Of a DNA stretch of 64,000 nucleotides, positions 18,849 through 26,584 are shown piece after piece (positions within the stretch are counted from its first letter, which is position 1; each line of letters opens with the position of its first letter). A model generated the notes under the pieces. That model saw nothing but the letters and a program-made list of their open reading frames with translations, had not been told where the DNA came from and did no database searches. Both the position numbers and the translations under genes were made by a program. The stretch is taken from the NCBI RefSeq assembly GCF_013256625.1, contig NZ_CP053908.1, positions 2,294,001 through 2,358,000 of the forward strand. The letters are read 5' to 3'. The DNA comes from Hymenobacter sp. BRD128. Lineage in GTDB: Bacteria > Bacteroidota > Bacteroidia > Cytophagales > Hymenobacteraceae.

Positions 18849-19410
18849 GGTGCGGAACGGCTAAATTGACTTTGCTCACTGGAAAATACCCGTCGTAGCG
18901 CCCCGGCACCAGTTCGTACACGACCTGCTTGGTCATGAAATACTTGCTGCCCGTGTAGCCATCTATAGCTAGCTGCCGCGCCGCCCGGTAAAAGGCCCCT
19001 AGCGCCTCGCTGAACTGCGCGGGCTGCTGGTCGAGGCGCTGCAGCAGCGCCGTGCGCTGGGCCGCCGTGCTCGCCTCAAACGACTGCCCTAGCTGCCGGG
19101 TGGCGGCTGCATCGAGCTGCCCCAGGCCGGCCACGAAGGTTTGCTGGTCCTTGGGTGGGGTGCAGTCATCCAGCATTTTCAGCACGTAGAGGTGCAGGCC
19201 CAGGTCTTTGGCGCCCGGCGTAGCAGTGCGCGGAATGAGCGTTTCGCAAACTTCGGCCAGCAGCTTTTCCTGGCGGGCGCTTAGCACCAAGTGCTTTAAC
19301 GGATACGAAGCGGTTTGCTCATCGTGGCTCTGCGAGAGGCAGCCGGGCAGCAGCGCAGCCGCCCCCGCCACTAGGGTGAGGTGCCGGACCGCTAATCGCC
19401 GATTCATCAT
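18835..19410 (-). CDS. Gluconate 2-dehydrogenase subunit 3 family protein
   Basis: A small subunit partner of GMC sugar dehydrogenases. The leader NRRLAVRHLTLVAGAAALLPGC combines an Arg pair with a lipobox-like LPGC, so the protein may be Tat-exported and lipid-anchored. The family core is LSARQEKLLAEVCETLIPRTATPGAKDLGLHLYVLKMLDDC and the C-terminal YTGSKYFMTKQVVYELVPGRYDGY. Start: two adjacent ATGs, 19410 or 19407. It is the first gene of the operon subunit 3, GMC, TIM barrel. In related systems this pair oxidises glycosides at C3 (inference). Confidence 0.85.
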   Translation of the reverse strand: MMNRRLAVRHLTLVAGAAALLPGCLSQSHDEQTASYPLKHLVLSARQEKLLAEVCETLIPRTATPGAKDLGLHLYVLKMLDDCTPPKDQQTFVAGLGQLDAAATRQLGQSFEASTAAQRTALLQRLDQQPAQFSEALGAFYRAARQLAIDGYTGSKYFMTKQVVYELVPGRYDGYFPVSKVNLAVPHHGQS

Positions 19411-19801
19411 GCGGGTGGGAAAAGGATGGAGGCCGCAAAATACACCCAATAGTCGCTGCCGCACGCTCCGTTACCCGCTGTCATTAGCCCTCCCCACCTA
19501 TTTTTTCACTAAAATGCTCCCCCTAAGGCTGGCTTGCGGCCAGCAAAGCCAGCCTTCCGGCTACTCCCGTTGCCCAGGGCTAATTTTGCGGTGGCAGGCC
19601 TCGTTGCAGAGGCCGCCTTTGGCAGCAGCACCGGGCTGTAGAGGCATAAAAAAAGCTCAGAGACATTATCCCTGAGCTTTCCAACCAAAACACCTTAAAA
19701 AACTATTCTTTCACGTTAGGTACAACAAACAACCCGGCAAAAGATTCCGGCGACGCGCGAATTTTCTTATCCGGTCGGAATAAAAAACTGATTCTCAACA
19801 C
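19411..19801. other. Gene-poor interval before the sugar-oxidation operon
   Basis: No convincing complete gene is present. The leftward strand ends an open frame at 19703 with a protein-like tail (FLFRPDKKIRASPESFAG) just before a leftward terminator, which may be the remnant of a gene whose 5' part has been lost. A short GC hairpin (GGCCTC at 19597-19602 with GAGGCC at 19609-19614) is also present. The promoter of the gluconate dehydrogenase operon should lie here; I could not fix it. Confidence 0.4.
19648..19680 (-). terminator. Leftward intrinsic terminator
   Basis: A 9-bp stem (19652-19660 with 19672-19680) is followed on the minus strand by seven T residues. It points left, yet the gene to its right (guanine deaminase) is on the plus strand, so it either ends a decayed minus-strand gene (stop at 19703) or lies in the leader of the sugar operon. 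Confidence 0.7.
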
Positions 19802-20299
19802 GTGAAAAATATAAATAGCTCCACTTCGGCTCCTAACCCCGCCTTCATGCGCGAAGCCATCCGGCTTTCGCTGGAGAAAATGCAGGCTGGTTTCGGCGGC
19901 CCCTTTGGCGCGGTGGTGGTAAAAGACGGCCAGATAATCGCGCGCGGCTTCAACCAGGTCACGACCACCCACGACCCCACCTGCCACGCCGAGGTCGATG
20001 CCATTCGCAAGGCTTGCCAGGCGCTGGGCACCTTCCAGCTCGAGGGCTGCGACCTCTACACCTCATGCGAGCCCTGCCCCATGTGCCTGGGCGCCATCTA
20101 CTGGGCGCGGCCGGCTAGGGTGTTCTACGCCAATACCAAGGCCGATGCGGCCGCTATTGGCTTCGACGACCAGTTTATCTACGATGAAATCGAGAAGCCG
20201 CTGGCCGAGCGCCAATTGCCCATGCAGCAGTTTTTGCGCGCCGAAGCGCTGGTGTCGTTTCAGGCCTGGGCCGCTCAGGAAGGCCGCCCCGCTTACTAG
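19802..20299 (+). CDS. Nucleoside/guanine deaminase
   Basis: A zinc-dependent CMP/dCMP-type deaminase fold of 165 aa. The catalytic HAE motif is in DPTCHAEVDAIRKAC and the zinc cysteines are in SCEPCPMCLGAIYWA. GFGGPFGAVVVKDGQIIARG is the N-terminal core. The C-terminal helix and the FDDQFIYDEI segment resemble Bacillus GuaD guanine deaminase, which turns guanine into xanthine; tRNA adenosine deaminase is less likely because its RNA-binding features are absent. The start is GTG at 19802, the only start codon that keeps the N-terminal helix. Confidence 0.85.
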   Translation: MKNINSSTSAPNPAFMREAIRLSLEKMQAGFGGPFGAVVVKDGQIIARGFNQVTTTHDPTCHAEVDAIRKACQALGTFQLEGCDLYTSCEPCPMCLGAIYWARPARVFYANTKADAAAIGFDDQFIYDEIEKPLAERQLPMQQFLRAEALVSFQAWAAQEGRPAY

Positions 20300-20305
20300 G
20301 CGCTT

Positions 20306-20683
20306 CTAGGCAATTATGGCCGTTGCCTCGATTTCTACCAGTAGGCGCGGGTCGATGAGCGCTGCCACCTGAACCATTGTCGTAACGGGACAAATTTCCC
20401 CAAATACTTCGCCGTGGGCCCGCCCTACGGCTTCCCACCGAGTAATATCCGTGACGAAAATGCGGGTGCGCACTACGTGCCGCAGGGTAGCGCCGGCCTC
20501 CTGGAGGGCGGCCGCTATTTTTTCAAAAATCCGCTTGGCCTGCGTGTATTCATCATGGCCAGTAATGGATGCTCCATCCTGCGCGGTGGTTCCCGCTACC
20601 TCCACTACCTGCCCCACGCGCACAGCGCGCGAGTAGCCCACCGTGGCTTCCCAGGGTGCGCCGGATGCAATAAGCTGTCGCAT
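20306..20683 (-). CDS. RidA family protein (Rid/YjgF)
   Basis: A 125-aa member of the Rid family, whose archetype RidA hydrolyses reactive enamine/imine intermediates. The family arginine is in VVRTRIFVTDI, and the C-terminal LVEIEATAI strand carries the conserved glutamate. The N-terminal half reads YSRAVRVGQVVEVAGTTA, as in the RidA subgroups with a trimeric barrel. It lies tail to tail with the guanine deaminase, whose stop is 6 bp away. The exact substrate is unknown. Confidence 0.88.
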   Translation of the reverse strand: MRQLIASGAPWEATVGYSRAVRVGQVVEVAGTTAQDGASITGHDEYTQAKRIFEKIAAALQEAGATLRHVVRTRIFVTDITRWEAVGRAHGEVFGEICPVTTMVQVAALIDPRLLVEIEATAIIA

Positions 20684-20729
20684 TTAGAAGTTTGTTAAAA
20701 GTAAAGCTAGCCAGCGCCAAGCCGGGCTC

Positions 20730-21266
20730 TTACTCCGATACCGGCAGCTCAAACAGGCTAACGGTGGCGTTGTGATAATGCGCCGGCAGGCCGGCCGTGT
20801 CGGTGAGGGTGGCTAGCCCCAGGTACGTGAACCCGCACGCGGTGTAGTGCGCAATGAGGCCGTGGTTTTCCCCCACGGTATCCAGGCGCACAAACTTTTT
20901 GTGGTGCTGCCGGGCGTAGTCTCGGGCCCAGGCCACAATAGCCGCGACTAGGCTTTGACCCCGAAAGTCGGGGTTGGTGGCAATGCGGTGGATATACACG
21001 GCGGGGTCAGCATTTTTCGCGCCCCAAATCTGCGGGTCGTCAAACGTGATGGCCCACACGCAGGCAATGGCATCGCCCACCAGCAGTTTCCACTGGCGGC
21101 CTTCGGCTAGCTCCTGCGCCACCATCTCGCGGTCAAAATCAGGCCACACCACGGTGCCCTTCACGGCAACCTGGTAAGCAGTGGCTAGCCGGTAGAGCCG
21201 GAAAATCTCGTCGATATCAGCCGGCGTGCTGGGTAGTAGTTGCGTGCTGGAAGTAGAATCAGCCAT
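20730..21266 (-). CDS. GNAT family N-acetyltransferase
   Basis: A 178-aa GNAT-fold protein. The acetyl-CoA site is indicated by HRIATNPDFRGQSLVAAIVAWARDYA, where the Q/R-x-x-G-like turn lies in FRGQSL. The C-terminal HYTACGFTYLGLATLTD is the usual beta-bulge region. It would acetylate an amine of unknown identity. It is transcribed leftward between gyrB and ridA, with 47 bp to the ridA start and no obvious coupling. Confidence 0.82.
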   Translation of the reverse strand: MADSTSSTQLLPSTPADIDEIFRLYRLATAYQVAVKGTVVWPDFDREMVAQELAEGRQWKLLVGDAIACVWAITFDDPQIWGAKNADPAVYIHRIATNPDFRGQSLVAAIVAWARDYARQHHKKFVRLDTVGENHGLIAHYTACGFTYLGLATLTDTAGLPAHYHNATVSLFELPVSE

Positions 21267-21300
21267 GTGCGTAACGGCAAAAAATCGGACTAAAAGATGG

Positions 21301-21343
21301 GTAAAAACAAAGCACCCGCTACCCCTGGCGGGATAACGGGTGC
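21301..21343 (-). terminator. Terminator downstream of gyrB
   Basis: GCACCCG at 21312-21318 pairs with CGGGTGC at 21337-21343, with further pairing inside, and is followed on the minus strand by a T-rich tract. It lies 33 bp beyond the gyrB stop. Confidence 0.75.
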
Positions 21344-21376
21344 AAGCTACTCTACTACTCGCCGGCCGGGCGCTGG

Positions 21377-23398
21377 CTACACATCCAGCTTGGCGTATTT
21401 GGCATTCTGCTCGATAAAGTCGCGGCGCGGGGCTACTTCGTCGCCCATCAGCATCGAGAAGAGGTGGTCCGACTCGGCGGCCGACTCGACCGTTACCTGC
21501 TTCAGGGTGCGGGTTTCGGGCTGCATGGTGGTGGTCCAGAGCTGCTCGGCGTTCATTTCACCAAGGCCTTTGTAGCGCTGCACGTTCACGGTTTCGGGGC
21601 GGCCACGGCCTAGCTCCTCGGTGGCAGCGGCGCGGTCGTCTTCGGTCCAGCAGTAGCGCTCTTCCTTGCCGCGCTTCACGAGGTAGAGCGGCGGCAGGGC
21701 GATGTAAATGTGCCCCTGGTCCACCAGCTGGCGCATGTAGCGGAAGAAGAACGTGAGAATGAGCGTGCGAATGTGCGAGCCGTCAATATCCGCATCGGTC
21801 ATGATGATGATTTTGTGGTAGCGCAGCTTGTCGAAGTTCAGCGGGCCGGTTTCGTTGCCCTCGTCGTCGGTGCCGAAAGCCAGCGACTTGCGCTCGTTGA
21901 ACGTGACGCCGAGCGCGGTAATCATGTTCTTGATTTCCTCGTTTTCCAGAATCTTGTGCTCCTGGGCTTTCTCCACGTTCAGAATCTTGCCGCGCAGGGG
22001 CAAAATAGCCTGAAACGCCCGGTTGCGGCCCTGCTTGGCGGTGCCGCCGGCCGAGTCACCTTCCACTAGGTACAGCTCGCACACCTCGGGGTCCGAGTCG
22101 GAGCAGTCGGCGAGCTTGCCGGGCAAGGAGTTGGAGCCCAGCACGTTCTTGCGCTGCACCATGTCCTTGGCCTTGCGGGCGGCGATGCGGGCCTTGGCGG
22201 CCAGTATCACCTTGTCCATGATGCGGTTGGCCTGGCTAGGGTTTTCTTCCAGGTACTGCGTCAGAATTTCGCCCACCACGGTGTTCACCGCGCCGCTCAC
22301 CTCCGAGTTGCCGAGCTTAGTCTTGGTCTGGCCCTCAAACTGCGGCTCCTGCACCTTCACCGAAATAACGGCGGTGAGGCCCTCGCGGAAGTCATCACCG
22401 GTAATTTCCACCTTGGCCTTCTCGAACAGCTGCTTCTTGTCGCCATACGCTTTCAGCACCCGCGTAACGGCCGAGCGGAAGCCGCCCACGTGGGTGCCTC
22501 CCTCAATGGTGTTGATGTTATTGACGTAGGAATAGACGTTTTCCTGGTACGAGGTATTGTACTGCAAGGCCACCTCGACCGGCGTGCCGCCCTTCTCGCT
22601 CTCCACGTAAATGGGCTCGGCCAGCAGCGAAGGCCGCTCGGTGCCATCAAGGTACTGCACGAAGTCGCGCAGGCCGCCCTGCGAGTAAAATTCCTCGTAG
22701 CGGAAGCCCTCGGCATCGACGTGCCCCACGGCCGCATCGCCCACGGGCTTCTCGCGGCGGTCGGTGAGGGTAATGCGGATGCCCTTGTTTAGAAACGACA
22801 AGTCGCGCAGGCGGCTGGCGATAGTGGCGTAGCGGTACTCCGTTTCCGAGAAGATGCTCGGGTCGGGCAAGAACTGCACTTCCGTGCCGTGCTCGTCGGT
22901 ATCGCCGATTTCCTTCACCGGGTACAGCGGGTGCCCGATGGTGTATTCCTGCTTATACACGTGGCCCTTGCGGCGCACGGTCACTTTAAGCTCGGTGCTG
23001 AGCGCGTTTACGCAGCTCACGCCCACGCCGTGCAAGCCGCCCGATACTTTGTACGAGTCTTTGTCAAACTTGCCGCCGGCGTGCAGCACGGTCAGCACTA
23101 CTTCGAGGGCCGAGCGGCCTTCCTTGGCGTGCCAATCTACGGGAATACCCCGGCCGTTATCGCGGACGGTAACTGAGTTATTTTCGTTAATCGTGACCTG
23201 AATCAGGTCGCAGTGCCCGGCTAGGGCCTCATCAATGGAGTTATCGACTACTTCCCACACCAAGTGGTGCAGGCCCTTGATACCCGTGTCGCCGATGTAC
23301 ATGCTGGGGCGCTTGCGCACCGCCTCCAGCCCTTCCAGCACCTGAATGCTATCGGCCGAGTAGTCGGCGGGGGCTTTCTTTTCTACTACTTCACTCAT
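21377..23398 (-). CDS. gyrB: DNA gyrase subunit B
   Basis: The ATPase subunit of DNA gyrase, which drives negative supercoiling with GyrA. The GHKL ATPase motifs are visible: HHLVWEVVDNSIDEALAG near the N-terminus, TVRDNGRGIPVD, and GGLHGVGVSCVNALS. The TOPRIM domain holds LYLVEGDSAGGTAKQGRNR and MTDADIDGSHIRTL, and the C-terminal segment is VQRYKGLGEMNAEQLW. At 673 aa it is the compact Bacteroidota form without the large proteobacterial insert. The PSMYIGDTG segment and the absence of features of ParE support GyrB. A TACCTTTG promoter box lies 51 bp upstream. Confidence 0.97.
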   Translation of the reverse strand: MSEVVEKKAPADYSADSIQVLEGLEAVRKRPSMYIGDTGIKGLHHLVWEVVDNSIDEALAGHCDLIQVTINENNSVTVRDNGRGIPVDWHAKEGRSALEVVLTVLHAGGKFDKDSYKVSGGLHGVGVSCVNALSTELKVTVRRKGHVYKQEYTIGHPLYPVKEIGDTDEHGTEVQFLPDPSIFSETEYRYATIASRLRDLSFLNKGIRITLTDRREKPVGDAAVGHVDAEGFRYEEFYSQGGLRDFVQYLDGTERPSLLAEPIYVESEKGGTPVEVALQYNTSYQENVYSYVNNINTIEGGTHVGGFRSAVTRVLKAYGDKKQLFEKAKVEITGDDFREGLTAVISVKVQEPQFEGQTKTKLGNSEVSGAVNTVVGEILTQYLEENPSQANRIMDKVILAAKARIAARKAKDMVQRKNVLGSNSLPGKLADCSDSDPEVCELYLVEGDSAGGTAKQGRNRAFQAILPLRGKILNVEKAQEHKILENEEIKNMITALGVTFNERKSLAFGTDDEGNETGPLNFDKLRYHKIIIMTDADIDGSHIRTLILTFFFRYMRQLVDQGHIYIALPPLYLVKRGKEERYCWTEDDRAAATEELGRGRPETVNVQRYKGLGEMNAEQLWTTTMQPETRTLKQVTVESAAESDHLFSMLMGDEVAPRRDFIEQNAKYAKLDV

Positions 23399-23448
23399 GC
23401 GAGAGAGGGGGTTAAACCGACCGGAAATACGGTCAGGAAGAGAACATC

Positions 23449-23456
23449 CAAAGGTA
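23449..23456 (-). promoter_or_regulatory. -7 box of gyrB promoter
   Basis: TACCTTTG on the minus strand, matching TAnnTTTG. It predicts a start site near 23442 and a leader of about 44 nt before the gyrB ATG at 23398. Confidence 0.55.
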
Positions 23457-23514
23457 CTCTTTTAGCTCCATTCAGCCTAGCTTTCGCCCACCTTTTTCAG
23501 GGTATTTTCACCCC

Positions 23515-23553
23515 TAAAAAAAGCCCCTGCCGAGGTCGGCAGAGGCCTTTTTT
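23515..23553. terminator. Terminator between the tRNA pair and gyrB
   Basis: CTGCCGA and TCGGCAG form an inner 7-bp stem with a GG loop; G-C pairs and A-tract/T-tract arms extend it on both sides. It ends the leftward tRNA-Pro/tRNA-Arg transcript before the gyrB promoter. Confidence 0.75.
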
Positions 23554-23590
23554 ATGACTTCACAAGTCCATTGGGCAAGCTAAAAAAGCG

Positions 23591-23664
23591 TGGCCCCAAT
23601 TGGATTCGAACCAATGACCGGCTACTTAGAAGGTAGCTGCTCTATCCAGCTGAGCTATGGGGTC
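23591..23664 (-). tRNA. tRNA-Arg(TCT)
   Basis: A 74-nt cloverleaf on the minus strand. The anticodon loop is CTTCTAA (anticodon TCT), the D arm is GCTC...GAGC and the T loop is TTCGAAT in a 5-bp stem. No CCA is encoded. The acceptor stem has one mismatch, A2 against C71, while the other six pairs are canonical. It is 19 bp from tRNA-Pro, in the same transcript. Confidence 0.93.
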
Positions 23665-23683
23665 AAATCCAGTGCAAAAAGTG

Positions 23684-23757
23684 TCGGGGTGGCAGGATTC
23701 GAACCTACGACCTCCTGCTCCCAAAGCAGGCGCGATACCGGGCTACGCTACACCCCG
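23684..23757 (-). tRNA. tRNA-Pro(TGG)
   Basis: A 74-nt cloverleaf on the minus strand with acceptor CGGGGTG/CACCCCG, anticodon loop TTTGGGA (anticodon TGG) and T loop TTCGAAT. No CCA is encoded. It is the first gene of the tRNA-Pro/tRNA-Arg pair. Confidence 0.95.
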
Positions 23758-24295
23758 AAAAACTGAATCAAAAACTAAGTATTTCAACCCAATTTCTGGT
23801 TCCAAACTCCCCCTTTAAAGAAACATGCGCAGAAAAAGGCAATGCCTTTCCTTGGCTGAATACTCCGCTTGAGTGGGGCAAAGGTACGCCACGGCTGCTA
23901 AGCGGGCAAGCTACCGGCATGACCTACCCCCGCGAGTACTGCCTACTCTTGCCTGCAACAACTAGTAATCAGCGGGCCCAGCTCGCTCGGAAGCCTTGCC
24001 ACTTATCCGTCTAAGGCGATAACTAAGAGCCAAATTATCATGGCACAAATCGCCAGCATCCTTTCCGAAGTTATAGTAGCTACAAAAATTTTTCATTGTG
24101 CCCTAACTGGCAGCGGTGAAGACAGTGTTTTATGTATTTCTACTGTAAAATGCTTCTAATCAACTACTTTATACCATGCTTAGCAAACAGAAATTTTCCA
24201 CTCAAACGGGCAATTGCAACATCAATCGTCATCCTGTGTTCATAAGTGAGTACTTACTCACAAAATATATTACATTGCATAAAAAAAGAAGCATC
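23758..24295. other. Intergenic stretch upstream of the tRNA pair
   Basis: No gene could be supported. It holds the probable promoter of the tRNA pair near 23880 and becomes markedly AT-rich from about 24020 towards the small ORF at 24296. Confidence 0.4.
23879..23886 (-). promoter_or_regulatory. Candidate -7 box for the tRNA-Pro/Arg transcript
   Basis: TACCTTTG on the minus strand, 122 nt before the tRNA-Pro 5' end. It is identical to the gyrB and ppx boxes. The long leader is unusual for a tRNA, so confidence is moderate. Confidence 0.4.
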
Positions 24296-24505
24296 ATGGA
24301 AACCATCATCAAATATCTCGCCCATCACTGGCATCTGAGCGCCGCTCAGTATTGGCAATTGCGGCTGCTGGTTGCCATTTCCTTGGTACCGTTTCTGGCC
24401 TTTGTTTATATCATGCTCATTGATAAAAGAACTCGTTTTTTTGAGAGCCTACGCCGCGCAGGGAGAAGTAATCCGCGTCCGACGAGACTTTTCACCAGTA
24501 GCTAA
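24296..24505 (+). CDS. Possible small membrane protein
   Basis: A 69-aa frame with one strong membrane helix (LRLLVAISLVPFLAFVYIMLI), preceded by METIIKYLAHHWHLSAAQYWQ and followed by a basic tail. The ATG at 24296 is one of several possible starts. The sequence lies in AT-rich DNA between the tRNA pair and the prophage junction. I do not recognise a family; the helix and positive-inside tail are the only support. Confidence 0.4.
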   Translation: METIIKYLAHHWHLSAAQYWQLRLLVAISLVPFLAFVYIMLIDKRTRFFESLRRAGRSNPRPTRLFTSS

Positions 24506-24681
24506 GCTAGCCGGCAGGCACTAATTCTCACGGTTATTGTGAGCGAAATACGGGCTAGGCAGCACTCTATGGCTGGCTATACCTGGTCTGGCCTTCCAGT
24601 GCGGGGGCGTATCCCTATTCCCGGCAAGCAACGTTGCTTATACCGCCACCGGCGTGGGTGGCATCGCACATTTGCCAAACG

Positions 24682-24726
24682 AAAAAGCCTCAAACACGGT
24701 GCTTATGCACTGTATTTGAGGCTTTT
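24682..24726 (-). terminator. Orphan tRNA-Ser terminator (host copy)
   Basis: AAAAGCCTCAAA and TTTGAGGCTTTT arms, with an inner GTGC/GCAC stem, form a leftward terminator with a T tract. It directly abuts the 14-bp tRNA-Ser 3' fragment at 24728. It is what would be expected to have followed tRNA-Ser before the phage inserted; the present tRNA-Ser uses a different, phage-borne hairpin at 62545-62579. Confidence 0.75.
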
Positions 24727-24727
24727 C

Positions 24728-24741
24728 GCGGAGAAGGGGGG
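24728..24741. repeat. Left attachment site core of the prophage
   Basis: GCGGAGAAGGGGGG is identical to 62581-62594, the 3' end of tRNA-Ser(GCT). With one mismatch the similarity extends outward over CTTTT. The integrase gene begins 90 bp inside. The repeat marks the left host/prophage junction. Confidence 0.85.
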
Positions 24742-24830
24742 TCTCGCGTTTCTACACACTTACCAGCAGTTACCACTAGCAAACAAGCACTTAGCAGCAT
24801 CTTTTACCTACCTGCTACTTGTCCTTGTCG

Positions 24831-26090
24831 CTAGTTGTCGTCCTTTTCTGGGTGCAAAAAGTCGAGTGCACCCACTTGCCCCCAGGCATTGAGGAAAAGC
24901 GGCCCGTAGCGTTCGAGCGTATCGTAGCCGTAGACGCTGGCTCCGCCCAAATGACCCAGGGCTGCCTCCTTCAGGTTGTGGTCGCCGCCGCTGCCCCAGA
25001 GCACCATATCGGCGCCGACGTGGCGCGGGGTGTGGGTCGAGACGACCTGGTGCAAGGGCAGCGGCTCCTCAACGGGCTTGCCGGCCCGGAAGCGCACCCG
25101 CACGAAAGTCCGGCTCAGGCCGGCCGCCTCGGCCAGCTCCTTGATGTGCTCGTTGCGCTTCTGCAGGCTGATGACCGGCACGCGGCCCTGCCACTGCCGC
25201 CAGATGGCGGCGGCCAGCGGCGGCAAGGGCAGGCGCACCTCGTCACCCGTTTTCTTCTGGTGAAACTCCAGCACCAGCACCCGGCCCACGCCGGCCAGGT
25301 CCTGCTCGCTGACATGGTGAGGCTGGAGCCGGCGCAGGTCGGAGTCGCGCAGCAGCAGCTGGGCCTGGAAGAGCACGCGCTGCTGCTCCTGCACGAGCGA
25401 AGGCAAGGTGGGACGGTAGCTGGCCAGCTGTTGCAATTCTTCCCGGCGCAGCGACACCGGCCGGCCCTGGCGCACCTTGACCGTGAGCCAGGTCGGGATG
25501 TGCTTTTCCGCCAGGCGCAGGCAAGCCCTGAGAAAGCTGATGTTCTTACCGATGGTCGAGTCGGACAATTCCAGCGCATGCAGGTAGGCCAGGTAGCCCA
25601 CATAAAACGGCTTGGTGAGCTGCGAGACGCGCAGACCTTGGTGGTAGGCCTCGAGGTGGCCGGCCACCTGGCGCCAGCGGCGCTTGGCGTCGGGGCTACT
25701 CTGCGGGTGCTCGTGCTCCCACTGCTGAAGCAAGTCGGTGAGCAAGGGGTCGGGCGGGGCGACGGGCCCGTTGCCAGCCTCGGGCGCGGCCGGGCGCACC
25801 AACGCCAGCACCTGCTCGCGGCGAACGGGCTGGCGATGCGCCTCGGCCTTATTGAACAGGTCGGAGAGGTCGGCCACGAGCCCGGCCAGCTTGGTGTTCA
25901 GCCCCGAGCTACCGGGCTCGGCCTTGGCGATGAGCCGGCCGGGTTTGGCGTCGGCGTCGAAGTGGGCGGGCTGGCAGCGCACGCCGGTGGCTAGCTTCTC
26001 GCGGTAGCCCTCCCAGGTCACGTCGAGCAGCACCCGGCAGCGGCCCTGGCTGTCGGGGCGGGAAGTGAGCTGGCGAAACGTGTACTGCAT
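24831..26090 (-). CDS. int: Tyrosine-type site-specific integrase
   Basis: A 419-aa phage integrase that should catalyse insertion into and excision from tRNA-Ser(GCT). The N-terminal arm-binding domain begins MQYTFRQLTSRPDSQGRCRV, a SAM-like core-binding domain follows (residues about 115-215), and the catalytic domain holds the first arginine in LLRDSDLRRLQ, the H-x-x-R box in STHTPRHVGADMV and the nucleophilic tyrosine in GHLGGASVYGYDTLERYG. It lies 90 bp inside the left att core, the usual place. The ATG at 26090 was chosen because upstream codons are not protein-like. The gene's 3' end contains an arm-type repeat also found at the right end. Confidence 0.93.
   Translation of the reverse strand: MQYTFRQLTSRPDSQGRCRVLLDVTWEGYREKLATGVRCQPAHFDADAKPGRLIAKAEPGSSGLNTKLAGLVADLSDLFNKAEAHRQPVRREQVLALVRPAAPEAGNGPVAPPDPLLTDLLQQWEHEHPQSSPDAKRRWRQVAGHLEAYHQGLRVSQLTKPFYVGYLAYLHALELSDSTIGKNISFLRACLRLAEKHIPTWLTVKVRQGRPVSLRREELQQLASYRPTLPSLVQEQQRVLFQAQLLLRDSDLRRLQPHHVSEQDLAGVGRVLVLEFHQKKTGDEVRLPLPPLAAAIWRQWQGRVPVISLQKRNEHIKELAEAAGLSRTFVRVRFRAGKPVEEPLPLHQVVSTHTPRHVGADMVLWGSGGDHNLKEAALGHLGGASVYGYDTLERYGPLFLNAWGQVGALDFLHPEKDDN
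24849..24872. repeat. Candidate integrase arm-type site, left end
   Basis: GGGTGCAAAAA at 24849-24859 is followed by the inverted heptamer TGCACCC at 24866-24872. The same 11-mer occurs twice at 62520-62542 near the right att core. It lies within the 3' end of the integrase gene. Confidence 0.6.
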
Positions 26091-26163
26091 AGGGCCGGCA
26101 AGGTAGCACCGGCTGCTAGTAGTGTTAGTACAAAAAGGCTCCGTGTTGAGCGGAGCTGCTCTC

Positions 26164-26565
26164 CTACTCGCGGGGCTTGCGGGTGGTGGGTTTGCGTGGG
26201 GGCTCAGGGGTAGGTGGCTCATCAACCTGTGCTAGTACCGTAACCTTGGGAGGAGTGCTAAACGTCGGGACTGTAGAATTCGGTGGAGGTACTGCCCCAA
26301 TAGTCGTTGGCCTAATCATGGCCACAATTTCGTTATAACAATTATCGCGGTACTGCTTACTGACGAAAGATATTTCCGTTGATGAGCTTCCCGCTAAGCT
26401 ATAACTGATATAGTAAACAATTTGCCCTTCTTTGGGCCATCCATCTTGCTTCCCTCTTTCCGCATCATATGCTGTAGCAACTCGCTCACCTTGTAGCAGC
26501 CCTGTCAAGTACTTTATATTGATGATAGCGCCAAATAGGCTGCCGAATTGAATGAAGGTAGGCAT
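26164..26565 (-). CDS. Hypothetical protein
   Basis: A 133-aa protein with no family I recognise. The N-terminal 90 residues look like a small alpha/beta domain (YYISYSLAGSSSTEISFVSKQYRD), and the last 45 are rich in Pro and Thr (PPPNSTVPTF; PPTPEPPRKPTTRKPRE), which suggests a flexible or cell-wall-linked tail. It lies between the integrase and a lipoprotein gene, on the same strand. It is AT-richer than its neighbours. Confidence 0.55.
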   Translation of the reverse strand: MPTFIQFGSLFGAIINIKYLTGLLQGERVATAYDAERGKQDGWPKEGQIVYYISYSLAGSSSTEISFVSKQYRDNCYNEIVAMIRPTTIGAVPPPNSTVPTFSTPPKVTVLAQVDEPPTPEPPRKPTTRKPRE

Positions 26566-26584
26566 GGGGCGAAGCTACAAGATT

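Noticed and set aside
24540..24892. 117-codon plus-strand frame across the left att site
   Set aside because: It spans a terminator hairpin, the att core and the 3' end of the integrase gene, so it cannot be an ancestral gene.
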